Source: Heterobilharzia americana
Taxonomy: Eukaryota > Platyhelminthes > Trematoda > Strigeidida > Schistosomatidae
DNA: 64,000 nucleotides
Assembly (NCBI GenBank): GCA_944470555.2
Contig: OX104129.1
Span: forward strand, 67,387,747-67,451,746
Reading direction: 5' to 3'
Both the position numbers and the translations under genes were made by a program. Position 1 is the first letter of the stretch. Each line of letters opens with the position of its first letter. Shown here piece by piece: positions 31,835-42,975 of this stretch. The notes under the pieces were generated by a model. That model was not told the DNA's origin. It was given only the letters and a program-made list of their open reading frames with translations, and ran no database searches.

Positions 31835-34411
31835 TATTATTATTATTATTAGTCCCTTGGGTTCCTAATGGAACATAGGGCTTCACTAGCACGTCTCCAG
31901 TGACCTCTGTTCTCTGAGATCTTTTGAACCTGGTTCCACGACAACCCAGAAGCTCTCATTTCTTCCTCGCACGACCTCCTCCATGTCACACTCGGACGTC
32001 CAACTCGTCGCTTCCCATGAGGATTCCACTCGATGACCTGGCCTGATGCGTGATGTCCCCAGTCAGCCTTCTCAGTGCATGGCCAATCCATCTCCACTTC
32101 CTCCTGCATATTTGTTGGGTGATAGGTTGTTGGTTGGTTCGTTCCCAGAGCTCTTTGTTGCTTATTCTGTTGCTTTCTGACAATCCATCTGATCTTCAGT
32201 AGCGAGCCAGGGTAGGCAGTTGTTGATGAATGTCTGTAGTTAGTTGGAAATCGCTTTCTTGACGCGCCAAGTCTCTGAACCATACAGGAGCACTGACTTG
32301 ACGTTGGTGTTGAAAATCCGGATGTTGTTCCTCATGCTGACTGCAGAAGATCTCCACACTGATTTCAGGCTAATGAACACCTGTCTTGCTTTTCCGATTC
32401 TGACTTTGACATCCTCGTCTGTCCCGCCACCGCCTGTAGTTGAAACAGTGCTTCCTAGATAGATGAAGGAGGTTACTTCCTTTAAGTTTCTCCCGTTGAC
32501 GGTGATGGTGACTGGAGTTTGTTGTTGTTGTTGATGGTGGTGGTGCGGTATCTTCATCACCTCTGTCTTCTCTATATTCACCTGAAGTCCCGTCTTCGCT
32601 GCCTCGCCTCTTCTGCCAACTTGTTAGTTTTCGCCTGTAGATCTTCAAGTTTGCGTGACATCAGGCACAAGTCATCGATGGCGAAATCCAGATCTTCTAG
32701 GTCCTTTCCCGCAGTCCAGCGTATCCCCCTCTTCTCACAGCTCCCCACTGTTTGCTGCATGATCCAGTAGACCACAATCAGGAATATCATGGGGGATAGT
32801 AGGCAACCTTGTTTCACTCCTGTCTCCACTTCACTTCAACAGCATCACTGAGCTTCCCATTGTGAATTACTTGGCATGTGGCATCTTCATATAGTTGTTG
32901 AATGAGGCTGATAAAGGTTTGCGGTACTCCGTAGTAGTGAAGCAGTTTCCAAATTACTTCTCGGCCGATGTTATCAAAGGCCTTCTAAAGTCGATAAAGT
33001 TGAGGTAGAGAGCTGATTGCCACTCTATGCTCTGTTCTATGATGATGAGAAGCGTTGCAATTTGGTCTGCACATGATTTGTACTTCCTGAAGCCTGCCTG
33101 TTCCGGTCGTAGTTTTGAATCCAGTGCATCTTTAAGTCTCTCCAGGATGATGCGGCTTAATATTTTGCTTGCTCTGGGTGGACAGGAGAGTGATTCCTCG
33201 CCAGTTCTTGCAAACACTGAGGTCTCCCTTCTTCGGCAGTTTGACAAGGTAACCCTTCTTCCAATCACCAGGTACCTTCTCTTCCTTCCACACCTTCTGC
33301 AATAGTGGTGTGAGCATGTCCACTGTTGTCTCTGCGTCTGCTCTCAGTGCTTCAGGTGAGATCCCATCTGGTCCTGCTGCTTTCCCACATTTCAGTAGCT
33401 TTATGTCATTCAGGACTCCCACTTCTGTTTGAGGATTTATGTTCACTTGTAGTTCTGTGACTGGGCTGCAGGTGGTATTTCTGGACGAAGTGCAGGTGGT
33501 GGCCGATTCAAGAGCTTTTTGAAGTGGTCGGCCCATTGTTTCCTCTGTTTCTCTTCTTTCGTAATTAAACTTCCGTCACCATCTTTTATTGGTTTCGTCT
33601 GCGTTGATCTCTTCCCAGACAGCAAGTAACCTGGTTATTTGATACAATGTCGTCAGGTCTCTCTTACCTGCAGCCTGTTCTGCTTCACCTGCCAGTGTTT
33701 CATAGAAGTGTCTTTTGTCTTTCCGTGAACTCTTCTTCACTTCTTTGTCCCGTGAAGTGTTTTATACATTGTGCTCAGTTCCTCATGTCGTTGAGCATCC
33801 TTGCCCTGCACTAGTTTATCTTCTGTTTCACCATCCTCCTCTCCACACTCTATCAGCTTCCATGTATCCGCCGAGATCCATTCCTTATCTCCTTCTTTCT
33901 TCTTCCTTCCTAATACTGTTTTGCAGGTTTCTTTCCACATAGCTTTCAAAGACTTCCAGTGTTCTTCCACACAGGTTTCTTCACAGATGTTCCTCGATAT
34001 CTCCAATTTTGTCTTGATGGCTGCCGTGAAGATCTCCTTTGTAGTTTCATCCTTCAGTTCAGTTTCCGAGTGTTGCACTTGAATTGAGTCTATCACCAGC
34101 TTCCTTGAAGGCTTTTAACTTGATTTGGAAGGTTCCTTGCACTAGACAGTGAGTGGTCTGAACCTACATCTGCTCCTCTTCTTGACCTTGTGTTAAGTAG
34201 ACTGCGTCTCCATTTTCTTGAGATTGAGATAAAGTCGATTTGATTTTTAGTGTGCTGGTGTCTGGTGAAATCCATGTCGCTTTGTGGATATCTTTGTGCC
34301 TGAACACACTGCCTCCAATCACCAAATCGTTGAGCGCGCAGAATTCCGCAAACAATTCTCCATTCTCATTCATTTCACCTAGCGCCTCTCGACCCATGGT
34401 TAGTTCTCTTC
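31801..34411 (-). mobile_element. 5'-truncated LINE with 12-bp target duplication
   Basis: The 3' end is a (TAA)n tail (31,801-31,851). The 5' end stops inside the endonuclease at about 34,411. CTGTACAAATTA occurs at both borders (31,789-31,800 and 34,412-34,423); its first bases may be shared with the element. This is a standard target-primed insertion. It is the longest copy of the LINE family also found at 16.2-17.6, 19.1-20.3 and 23.7-24.7 kb. Confidence 0.85.
31849..34411 (-). pseudogene. LINE ORF: endonuclease C-half, RT, C-terminal domain, broken
   Basis: Order on the minus strand: TGREL..MGREALGEMNENGE and FCALNDLVIGG (endonuclease, 34,397-34,164) with SRRGADVGSDH; a linker; GKAAGPDGISPEALRA, WKKGYLVKLPKKGDLS and NWRGITLLS (RT start, 33,536-33,132); EQAGFRKYKSCADQIATL and LNFIDFRR (motif A, damaged, 33,268-32,954); GVKQGCLLSP (motif B, 32,829-32,578); and motif C as DFAIDDLCLMS, where an extra codon (Ile) splits FADD. 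The C-terminal FIYLGSTVSTTGG, KARQVFISLKSVWRS, LLYGSETWRV, WRWIGHALRR and WNPHGKRRVGRPSVTWRR run to 31,849. Four or more frame changes occur. It resembles ORFs annotated as endonuclease-reverse transcriptase in flukes; the clade is left open. Confidence 0.8.
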
Positions 34412-34572
34412 CTGTACAAATTAGATAGAATTAATTATCGCCCCACACTGTGGTTACATCCTGGTATATATCTGTCCGAGCTCCACAAGCTGGTATTTAT
34501 CAGAATCACTAATGGCCAACTGCTCTGAAAGGTTTATCTTTCTCCGTTTTTACCTGTTTGTACCTTTAATTG

Positions 34573-34875
34573 TACATTGACTGGTCACTGAAGAGCAGTC
34601 AATCTCATGTTGTCTAGTACTTAGCGCTGACTGAATTCTACTAATCATTTTGAAGTATATTCATCAAGCTAGGAAGCTAATCATCACGTTGCATTTTGAT
34701 CGATATTAGGCTGCTTGGAAGCAATCGGTAGGAAGCCATGATCGACCTAGGTTTCGGGATTGTTGCCACTAGTCAGCAAGAAGTATCTGCGAAACTTCAA
34801 GGAGCTGATTTCCTCTCTGAGATTTAAGCCATCAGCCCCCAGTGTTGGAATCAGTGACGTTAACACTTAGTTATG
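34573..34875 (-). repeat. F3 SINE
   Basis: Minus strand: decayed head near 34,830-34,875, core near 34,757-34,800 (CTGACTA, stem II GTGGC...CCC, GAAACCTAGGTCG), tail with CGATTGCTTCCAAGCAGCC and the CCAGTCAATGTACA end. Stem III CCTAGG and the GTC triplet are kept. Confidence 0.75.
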
Positions 34876-35024
34876 TGAGTGTAACATCTTGTTCTTGTCC
34901 TCGTGTATGGTAATCATAATAAAATGGCTATAAACAAATGCTGACAACTAAGTACTATTGAAGTTTTTAAAAGCGAGAGAAATTACCACATAGGTACTGA
35001 TGAAACTAATTCAGTTTGGGGTTT

Positions 35025-35385
35025 GTCGGGATTTATTTATCTCAGGTTGGTATTCATCATGAACCGACATCAGTTGGAGGGACAATGGAAACCTGGGAGC
35101 ACTATACAACTGTTTCGTCCAAGAGTGTGCATCCATGATCCCGCCAGGGATCTAACCCAGGACCTTCAGGTTCCGCGGCCAGCACGCTACCAATAATCCA
35201 GTGGGTCGGCATCCAGTGGTCCATATTCCCAACTTCAGTCCGTTCACAATATAGTGCGACCATCACTAAATGTCATCGTTGAGCATTTACCCTCATGCCC
35301 ACCAAATTTTTCCTACTGGAACTTCAGGAGTCACCTCTCGGAGCTAGTCACCAATGAGCACGAGATTCAATTCAGGAGTATGTAG
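35025..35385 (-). repeat. F2 SINE, left half of inverted pair with tail-head junction
   Basis: Minus strand: leader CTCATTGGTGACTAGCTCCG (35,340-35,360), block AATGTCATTT-like, head CCGACCCACTGGATTATTGG, B box CTGGGTTAGATCCC (35,150-35,165), a shortened ribozyme near 35,098-35,134, tail CATGATGAATACCAACCTG. Text before the leader (GAATTGAATCTCGTG) continues tail sequence of a neighbouring unit. Confidence 0.75.
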
Positions 35386-35690
35386 GGATTTATTTGTGAT
35401 GGTGGTGATGAGTGATGGTTATGTTATGTCGTGTACTGACAGGAGTTGGGAATATGGGCCACTGGATTCCGACCCAGTGGCTCAATGGCAACGTGCTGAC
35501 CACGAAACTTGAATATTCTGGGTTCAATCTCTGGATGGAGAGGTCATGGGTGAGCACTGTGGAGAAGTTCCATACTCAGGCGAAACACCTGTCTGGTGCT
35601 CTCACGTCTCCAATGCTCCTCCAACTAATGCCAGTCCGTGGCAGACTGATAAAATTAGTTGGATTTATCAAAGACGGTTCTATAAAATAA
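35386..35690 (+). repeat. F2 SINE, right half of inverted pair
   Basis: Head CCGACCCAGTGGCTCAATGG (35,469-35,488), B box CTGGGTTCAATCTC, ribozyme at 35,553-35,599 (CTGTGGA, GTTC...CAGG, GAAACACCTGTC; stem I GCACTG with TGGTGC), tail CAACTAATGCCAGTCC. CTGTGGA breaks the invariant A. Confidence 0.75.
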
Positions 35691-36424
35691 TTGACTACAC
35701 CTTTGTTAATTTATGCAATAACTAGTTTATTGAGTCTCATTATGGTTACTCTTCTTTCTTCCCTGCTCTTTCTTTCTCATTCACTATTTAACTCTGTCTC
35801 TCACACTGTTGCTTCATCCTTCATGAGACGTTGTAATTATTTCCAATGCCCCACTCTCTCTCTGTCACTCAGTCATACACATGCACAAACAGAGTTGAAT
35901 ACTACTCTGTCTGTGTCAAAAATTCTGTCAAGCGTTAAAGTTGTCATAATTTTCAGAAATAAGCAATCACTTTTGTGAACTAAATCTGACGCTAATGATT
36001 TTGTCTCCTTCCCCGCTAGCCCATGAACCCCCCCCCTTCCACGCCTCTTTTTGATAGGCTTTATTGCTTAATTTACCTGAGTCTTTCATCAAGAGTATAG
36101 TTTATCTACAAAAATACACATATATATGGCGTGCGTGAGATTCTATCAACAATATTATTCAGAACTAATGTCAGTCTCAGCAATTTAGACTTTGCCATTA
36201 GTTGGTTAAAATAGGTCGATGAAACAAAATAATTTTAAAAGATGCAAAGTAAATTATGGGCTGTAGGTAACTTAAATATTCTGATAATTCAACTTCAGGT
36301 AAAAAAGTAGTTTCAGAAAGTTTGAACATATTCTGAATTTCAACGGCCTAGTTGAATAGATAGAAAATCGTTTTTCACTAGAAGTTGATTCTAAGTAACA
36401 TCACAAACTGCATGACTTTGACAT
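35691..36424. other. Intergenic with pyrimidine-rich stretch
   Basis: 35,740-35,890 is T/C-rich (CTCTCTCTCTGTCACTC) and 36,027-36,036 has a C run. The 95-codon ORF at 35,691-35,978 reflects this low-complexity composition and is not taken as a gene. Confidence 0.5.
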
Positions 36425-36800
36425 ACTTGTTGTTTTCCGTTGTTTTGTTGGATTGAAATGTTCGACCTCTATTAGCATATGGGCTCCTATGCGGATGCCT
36501 TGATATTACCTGAACGTTAATTATGATAATTTGGTTGGTTGTGGCTAGCAGTGGAGTCCAGGACTGGCGTTTCGTCCTATTTGGGACTCGTCAGCAGGAT
36601 ATACCCGCACCGCAGTGAGTCATGTTCTTCTCACTGTGACTCGAACCTCGTAGCCATCACCTCAAACACCAAGACGTTATCCACTATGCCACGGAGGAAC
36701 GATAGCCACTTCTTGTACAACGGGTGGTAGTTATTATTAGTTATTGACAAACTTGTTATTCTCCGTTGTTTTGTTGGATCGAATTGTTCGCCATAACCAT
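36425..36800 (-). repeat. F1 SINE, more than one unit (tail-to-head junction)
   Basis: The tail text ACTTGTTNTTNTCCGTTGTTTTG occurs at 36,425 and again at 36,751, a spacing of 326 bp. Between them lie one tail, ribozyme (36,556-36,600) and tRNA-like head (A box CCGTGGCATAGTGGATAACG, 36,670-36,695), the expected order of a head-to-tail dimer. This gives the monomer length directly. Confidence 0.8.
36556..36600 (-). ncRNA. Hammerhead ribozyme, core intact (F1)
   Basis: Minus strand: CTGACGA, stem II GTCC/GGAC around CAAATA, GAAAC, GCCAGTC. Stem I ATCCTG against CTGGAC has two mismatches. All invariant core bases are kept. Confidence 0.8.
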
Positions 36801-36844
36801 CATATGTGTTGATATGTTACTGAATCCGGAATGTACGACTTTTT

Positions 36845-37186
36845 CTCAAGTTGGTATTCATCATGGACTGACATCGGTTAGAGGAGCGTTGGAAACCTGG
36901 GAGCACTGGATGGCTGTTTCGTTCCACTAGTACAGGACTCTTCAGTAGTGAGCACCCATGACCTTCAGTTTCCGTGGTCAGCACTTCGCCATTGAGCCAC
37001 CGGGTCGGAGAGAATCCAATACTCCATATTTCCAGCTTCTGTCAGGTTATGATATAGCGCAACCGCCACCCAGTATCCTCGTTGAGTATTTATCCTCATG
37101 GCCACCAGGTATGCCGCACTGGTCACGACTTCTCATTGGAAACTCGGGAATCATTTCTCGAAGCTAGTCACCAATGAGCACTAGTA
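36845..37186 (-). repeat. F2 SINE, full length
   Basis: Minus strand: leader CTAGTGCTCATTGGTGACTA, CTTCGAGAAATGATTCCCG, block ACTGGGTGGCGGTTGCGC, head CCGACCCGGTGGCTCAATGG, a shortened B-box segment, ribozyme 36,903-36,950, tail GTCAGTCCATGATGAATACC. Confidence 0.8.
36903..36950 (-). ncRNA. Hammerhead-type ribozyme (F2), core near intact
   Basis: Minus strand: CTGAAGA, stem II GTCC/GGAAC with one bulged base, GAAAC, AGCCATC (triplet ATC), then CAGTGC, whose stem I partner CACTA just before the core is partly mutated. Good evidence that F2 encodes a hammerhead. Confidence 0.7.
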
Positions 37187-37434
37187 TGATCTTGTACAGA
37201 ATGCTAACTATTAAAATTGATTGAAATTTTCAGTCGGTGGTAAGACTACCTGAGATAACCGTGTTTTTACAGTGTTCGCTTGGTGTACTAAGATGTTTAT
37301 TGAATATTAAGCACAAAACTAATTTTTACCTCAGTACTTAAATTTAAGGGTTATTAGTTCACACGCTATAAGAGAAGGGTTTTTTCACCTTCACTTATGG
37401 TACTACCATTGAGCCTATCTATTCAATTTGATGG

Positions 37435-37690
37435 GTGTTGGTTGGTTGAAGGGAATCTATCAGAAACCGTGCTCAACCTCGGCTTCAGGCTTGTTGACAT
37501 TCATCAGCAAGGAGTATCTGCAATCATGAAGAAACTGGTGTCCCGAGTGAGATTCAAACCCACTTCACTAAGTGTTGCTATCAGTGACTCTACTACCTAG
37601 ATATATGGGTCCCGACTTAATTCCCGAAGGATTGAATTACATACTTTGATCGGTTACCGGTGAGCATTCAATCCCTTTGATGAACTTCAA
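37435..37690 (-). repeat. F3 SINE
   Basis: Minus strand: decayed head (37,575-37,620), B box GTGGGTTTGAATCTC (37,548-37,562), core near 37,475-37,515 (CTGATGA ... GAAGCCGAGGTTG), tail ACCAACCAACACCC. GAAAC is mutated to GAAGC. Confidence 0.7.
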
Positions 37691-37739
37691 CAATCCGATA
37701 GCAATAACACTCATAAAATGAGATGAATTCATTTTGTCC

Positions 37740-38400
37740 AACTACGCCATACATGAACAGCAAGAATGGCTACTGTAAACGTTAATACAGAAGAAGCAAA
37801 GTTATTCAGAGAAGAAACTTTCCTCTTAGACGGATCATCTCCAGAAGCTATGTAGTTTTATTTATAGTAATAGGAAATAAACAAGTCTATTGTTGGCCAG
37901 TAGTTCAACATTAGGTCATGATCGGAGCAAAGTATTATGAGAATATCAATGAGAGATTGGAACCAATATGTCAAGATGTTGGAAAGCAAACCATAAGGTA
38001 AAAACAATAAAAGTGAGCCATCACTTACAGTAGGATGAATATTAAAGCAATGAAGAAACTCAAGGGGGGATAACGATCATGGCAAAACAACAGAACGGAT
38101 GTACCTTTCCTATACGCATAGCTTTAATAGTTGGATTTCCAACACCCATGCTATACATAAGTGGGCAGTGTGAACCCCTTTTGAACCGTTTCGCTTGACT
38201 TTATATCGAATTTTGTAGGAAGACTAGCTGACCATATAGTTCAACATACAAATTTTGCGTGACTTACATTCTCCTCTAAACAGCCAAACAGGAGAGTGCT
38301 AGGAGATGCGTTCGAAAGGATTGCGCTATGTACAGCCTACAAACCCAGCTCCACAAGAGCAGGTATATCGATAGACACAAATAAATGCGGCCTAAAATGT
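37740..38400 (-). pseudogene. PLE endonuclease fragment with end segment
   Basis: Minus-strand translation at about 38,390-38,260 reads CVYRYTCSCGAGFVGCT, then FERIS and VWLFRGE. This is a GIY-YIG core of a third PLE lineage (CxCG, F-V-G). At 37,790-37,870 a plus-strand segment (GAAGAAACTTTCCTCTTAGA) resembles PLE end sequence seen near 5.6 and 50.2 kb, in opposite orientation, so the copy may have an inverted end. Stops interrupt the domain. Confidence 0.55.
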
Positions 38401-38614
38401 CTGATAATACCAATTTGTGTTTTAGAGATGAGAAAACTTATGGGAATTTCACAATACAAACGGGTTAAAAACTGATGGTCGAACTCTTTGAGAGCCCCAT
38501 GGTTTGCCAAACTGATATTACTGACAGAGGTATGATTATTGAAAGTGGAATAAAGACATGGGATGTGGCAACTTTCGAAGCAGCTGCCTTTTGAGTATTA
38601 TCACATTATAGCCG

Positions 38615-38765
38615 GACAAAACCTTTGGTGATTGAAGTGTAGTGAAGATCAGGTCAACAGTGAAGTCTCGCGGCACCGAACTAGCGGAAATTCGACCCCA
38701 ACTGTAACTTAGGTTTTCATTTTACCTTGCTTCATCACCCTTTATTAATAAAGAATTATAGAAAG
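38615..38765 (+). repeat. F4 SINE, head deleted
   Basis: Upstream block CTTTGGTGATTGAAG and GGTCAACAGTGAAG match the region before the head at 48.6 kb. The tRNA-like head is collapsed (GAACTAGCGG then TTCGACCCC), and the tail TTTTCATTTTACC follows. Confidence 0.5.
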
Positions 38766-39959
38766 GGGAGGAATATTCCTAATTTTCCTAATGAAATAAG
38801 TTATGCAACAATGTTGGAAATGTGTACCAACAAAATGAAAGGCAGACGAATACAGAAACTGAAGTTGTGAGAAAGACAAAGGGTACTAAAAAGGTGGATA
38901 AGCACAAGTATAACCCAAGGGCATCAAAGTGTTTGAAAACATAAGTACGAAGCGATTCAAACTAAAATTTCCCTAGCAGAAAGAGGTGGACATGAGAGTT
39001 TGATAACTGTCACTGTTTATGCTTACAACATAGAATGAAGTCATAGTCTTATCATCACAGCTTCAACTGTCTGAAACGTGCTTCATATCTTCTATTTATG
39101 CACAACTATCAACAACTTCAGTGTATCAACATAGTATACATTATCAATCAGATGATGAACCGAAAGGTGAGGTTTAACCGTGAGGATCTATACTCTTGAA
39201 TAAGTTTTTGCACTTTTTTGCAGACAGTCATCTCATAGTTCAGGTGTTTAGATCACTGTGATCAAGTTGACAAAATCTACAGATCGATCTTATTGTTTTC
39301 TAACTAATCAACTTCTTCAAGAGAATATTTCGTTGATTCATGACATCTTCGTTTCATGATCTTGGTTCAGGGGGTTCCCAATAGGAGGCCTGCTGACACC
39401 AAAGTTGCTTTTTAAACCGTTTGTAAGTTGATCATTCATTTACACTTAGACTGATAACTGCAGTCGAAATTAGTCTAATTTGGACCATGTAACTGAAGAT
39501 ATTGTTTGATGCAGTGAGCTGAGTTACTTAGTAAAATAAAAATCATAGAGAAATAGAATAACTACACTTTATTGAATGATTTTATTAGATGCTACTGTAA
39601 ATCTGTTTAGCTTTGAAAATGGTCATTTGGATCAAGTAATATAACATGAATATTTTTCCAGCCGCTTGATTATTCTTGTGCACAGATAGATTGAATTAGT
39701 ATTGAACTGATGCTTTACCACTATCAGAAGCTACTAACACGACTGTAAAGAACTAGGTTTCTTTAGGTAGCTGTATCATAAATAGAAAAACCCAGAAATT
39801 TACCAGTTGATTAACAGTGAACAAGTGAAAATAAATCGAATGAACAGAGAATTCCAACAGTGCTGTTCTCTTGACTTATACTATTTAAGCTTAAATCATT
39901 AGTTGATCGCATCATTTCAAGTTTTGATGATGATAATTTTGACTTTTCATTTATGATAA
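38766..39959. other. Intergenic, nothing firmly recognised
   Basis: AT-rich. 39,230-39,360 shares short text (AGAATATTTCG) with 52,940-52,970, perhaps an unrecognised old repeat. Confidence 0.4.
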
Positions 39960-39976
39960 TAAAATTTATTTGGTAG

Positions 39977-40760
39977 TCAAGTCAATGTATATTAAACCAA
40001 GGACTTCGGGGGGGGGGGGGGACTAATACAACAATTAACACAATAGGGGGATTAAAATTAAGAAAGATGAGAACAAACAGGAAGAATGACATATTTGATC
40101 CTAATCTTGGTGAGATAACAAAGTTCACCAAGAAAGGTGTAGTGTAAGAACACATAAAGGTGATTTCAATTTAGCTACGGCTATACCTATGGCCTCCGCA
40201 AATCTCAGTACACATCCCTGACTGACTGTTTCTACAGAAAACTTTGAAAGTTGTTTGAACATTAGTTTTGTCACCTGTTTCTATGATATGTTTAGTTATA
40301 GATGAAGAGGTTCGTTTGCCAACAGTGTTTATCACGATTTCACATTCCATTTGTTTTTCGAAGCCATTCAATTACATATTCTCCAACTCTCAACTGCATG
40401 ACTCCATTACTCCTCCCTATGTATGTGTGACTACATGCACACACACATGTAAATTGGTGAATACAATGAGATGTGATGTAATCGTCGATGCAGTGTTTAG
40501 GTTTTTGGTGAAGCACGTATTTTGTTTTCTCCACAACGGTAAGATTCGCCGCGTAATACGTTTTCTTGATGGCTGATGTCAGTCTACGTCTCAAAATGAT
40601 ACTATTTAGCTCCCCTATACATGATAGAGTGATATGGACATTTTTCTTAAGGCCCGTGTATATAGTTGGCTTTGGTGCTACTTGACCTCTACAACTGTTT
40701 ATTTGGTAGTCGTTAGCAAAGGAAACCAGAACGCTTGTTTCATTCCATTTGAGAATCATC
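39977..40760 (-). pseudogene. PLE post-RT region and GIY-YIG domain
   Basis: The 139-codon minus ORF (40,340-40,759) has LNSIILRRRLTSAIKKTYY, the region between RT and endonuclease, then CIHQFTCVCACSHTYIGRS and LRVGEY. Compared with the copy at 62.6 kb the zinc-binding/GIY-YIG core is well kept, with an insertion in the CxC-H segment. The frame then shifts, and ORF 40,171-40,371 continues with MECEIVINTVGKRTSSSITK and HIIETGDKTNVQTTFKVF. It is closely related to copies at 46.2-46.6 and 50.9-51.5 kb. The 3' non-coding end is interrupted by a G14 run at 40,008-40,021. Confidence 0.75.
40008..40021 (+). repeat. G14 homopolymer
   Basis: Fourteen G inside the PLE 3' end, where the related copy at 50,967 reads GAAGGACAAATG. 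It is either a local insertion or a sequencing/assembly problem. Confidence 0.85.
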
Positions 40761-41529
40761 AGTTATGTATACGTCCCTTTTAGTGATTGGTAGTTTCCTA
40801 CTTCAGACCCATTACTCATCTTCTCAAACTTTGGAATATTCTCCATTAGGTTACTGAATCATAAGAGTAATCTCTTGTACAACGAGTTTCAATCACTACT
40901 CATTGGAACTTGTAATTATGCGTTAATTATTTTACTGAACTGAGTTGACCTATCTGTTGGCATATCGAGTTCAGGGTGGAGGCATCGATAGTACCTGGAG
41001 GTATATGCTGACAGAGATAGACTGTTTTCAGTGTAGATAATGATCAACGTAAACTTTGAGTATCAACAAATATACATTGTCAAAAATCAACATATTACTT
41101 TACCCTCAGTCGATAGAATTCATATAAAATAAAAATTCTCGGATGTTTGTTTTCTAAAACATGAACGCAAACTTTATGGTTACATTTCTAGAGATCAAAC
41201 TTAGTATCCTAAGATTAGAAAATCAATAACTTTTCGTTTGATTTATCACCTTATTCATTTCTGTAGTAAAGAAGGGAGCTGATCTTTAGTTGTAGCTCTT
41301 CAATTGAACTTTTTAATGATTGTTCTTCATACCTGCTGCCATAAACTTTTAGAAACAGTTAAGAGTTAATAACTTGAAAAGTTAGCATAAATTTTATATA
41401 TTTATATAAAGTTACAGAGATCTGTTTTACAGTAAACCTTAATTTTAGCTTTGCTTTAATAAACTACATTTAAGAAGCATATATGAAGAAAAGATAAGTT
41501 ACCAGTCAAGTTAATAATATACGCTTATA
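40761..41529. other. Intergenic, nothing recognised
   Basis: No identifiable gene. A weak F1-tail-like block lies near 40,940-41,010 (TGGCATATCG, GGAGGCATCGATAGTACC). Confidence 0.4.
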
Positions 41530-41695
41530 AAACCAGTGGCCTAGTGGATAACGAGTGCTTAAGCGTTTGAAGTTATAGGTACATGGGTCCACTCTTAGTG
41601 GGAACAATATCACTCACTAGGAGGTAGTTACATCCGGCTCCCAAATTGGACAAAATACACATTCTCAATTCTGATCTTAGCTAACACCAATATGT
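41530..41695 (+). repeat. F1 SINE, ribozyme deleted
   Basis: Head CCAGTGGCCTAGTGGATAACG (41,533-41,553); the ribozyme keeps CCCAAATTGGAC and AAAATACAC, but CTGANGA is gone. Confidence 0.65.
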
Positions 41696-42061
41696 GTAGT
41701 AAGACGATTAATTTTAACTTGATCCCTGTTATTCATTACTTCTACACTTGTTTACTATCATATCTGGCAAATATTACTTTGTTATCTTTCTTGTTATTGC
41801 TTACTTGCATAACTCATAAAAAGAGAAAAGAATAAGCCCAATGAATATCATAGAAGGATGGATATATTAACAATGTGACAGAAACACATATTGCAAGTAT
41901 AGAAAAAAAACAAAACAGTTTCATAAAATAAATTTTTATTGCATACTTCTCTTTTTTATCCAGTTGTGTTTTTCCCTTTTGCTAAAATATATACATACCA
42001 ACCATTGGTAGGTCCTTAGTACGGTAACATAAGAAGAGGATAAAAAGGGGTATGTATTATC

Positions 42062-42119
<58 letters not shown>

Positions 42120-42582
42120 AAGTTTAGGAGACGCAATGAAGTACTACTGAAAAGTAATCTTACTTTTAACCCTGATACTTTATACCATTCATTATGTAAG
42201 CAGATGAGTATGGGCGTGTACGTCAGTCGAAAAACTGATATCACCACTTGAGTGAAGGGTAATACTTTTATATTGTAAAAAGAAGACGTCTTAATATTGT
42301 AGTATGTATATGTTGCGAAACTTGAGAAATCATTCAGGCTAACATGCCTTGGAAGTATCTCACTTTTAAGAATAATAGGACAAATATTATTCTAAAACAG
42401 ATAAATACAAAAGAATGAAAAGCATGTTTATGTAAATTGGAAGTATAGTGAACATTTTATTGCAAATGTTTGATAATCAAGCTCAGAATTACTTACAGCA
42501 CTCAGTAAGTAGCATGGTTTTTATAGTTCTCACGCTTGCAGTCATGACTCCATTTATGCCGTTCATAATATCAAATAATTCT
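41696..42582. other. Intergenic with (TA)n
   Basis: Contains (TA)n at 42,065-42,118; otherwise nothing recognised. The 103-codon minus ORF at 41,936-42,247 runs through the TA tract and is not credible. Confidence 0.5.
42065..42118. repeat. (TA)n microsatellite
   Basis: About 53 bases of uninterrupted TA. Confidence 0.95.
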
Positions 42583-42975
42583 AGTGGTCACCGATGACTA
42601 GCTCTGAGAGGTGATTTCTTAAGTTCCGATGAGAAGTTGTGCCCGGTTAGGTTAGTCAAGTCAGACGTGAGGACAGTTATTCAACGATGACATTGTACGA
42701 AGGTTGCGCTATATGACGAAATGACAGGAGTTAAAATACAGACCATCAGATTTCGAAACAGCTACTCAACGGAAGCGTGCCGGCTGCGGAACCTGAATGT
42801 CCTGGGTTCGATCCTTGTAGAGTCGGGGTCATGAGTGCGCACTGCTGAGTCCCATACTAGGACGAAACAGATGTCTAATGTCTTCAGGTTTTCAGTGCTT
42901 CTCCAAATGATGTCAGTCCATGACGAGTGCCACCCTGAAATCAATAAATAAATCCCCACAAACCTCCAAATCAAA
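42583..42975 (+). repeat. F2 SINE, full length
   Basis: Leader TGGTCACCGATGACTAGCTC, CGATGACATTGTACGAAGG block, decayed A box (ACAGCTACTCAACGGAAGC), B box CTGGGTTCGATCC (42,801-42,813), ribozyme 42,837-42,882 lacking three core bases (CTGA joined directly to GTCC) but with CATACTA, GGAC, GAAACAG; tail CAGTCCATGACGAGTGCC and ATCCCCACAAACC. Confidence 0.8.

Noticed and set aside
35691..35978. 95-codon ORF rich in Ser and Leu
   Set aside because: Reflects a T/C-rich stretch; no domain, splice signals or start context.
41936..42247. 103-codon minus ORF with a long Tyr-Ile run
   Set aside because: The run is translation of a (TA)n microsatellite. The same applies to ORFs at 60,484-60,756 over the TA tract.
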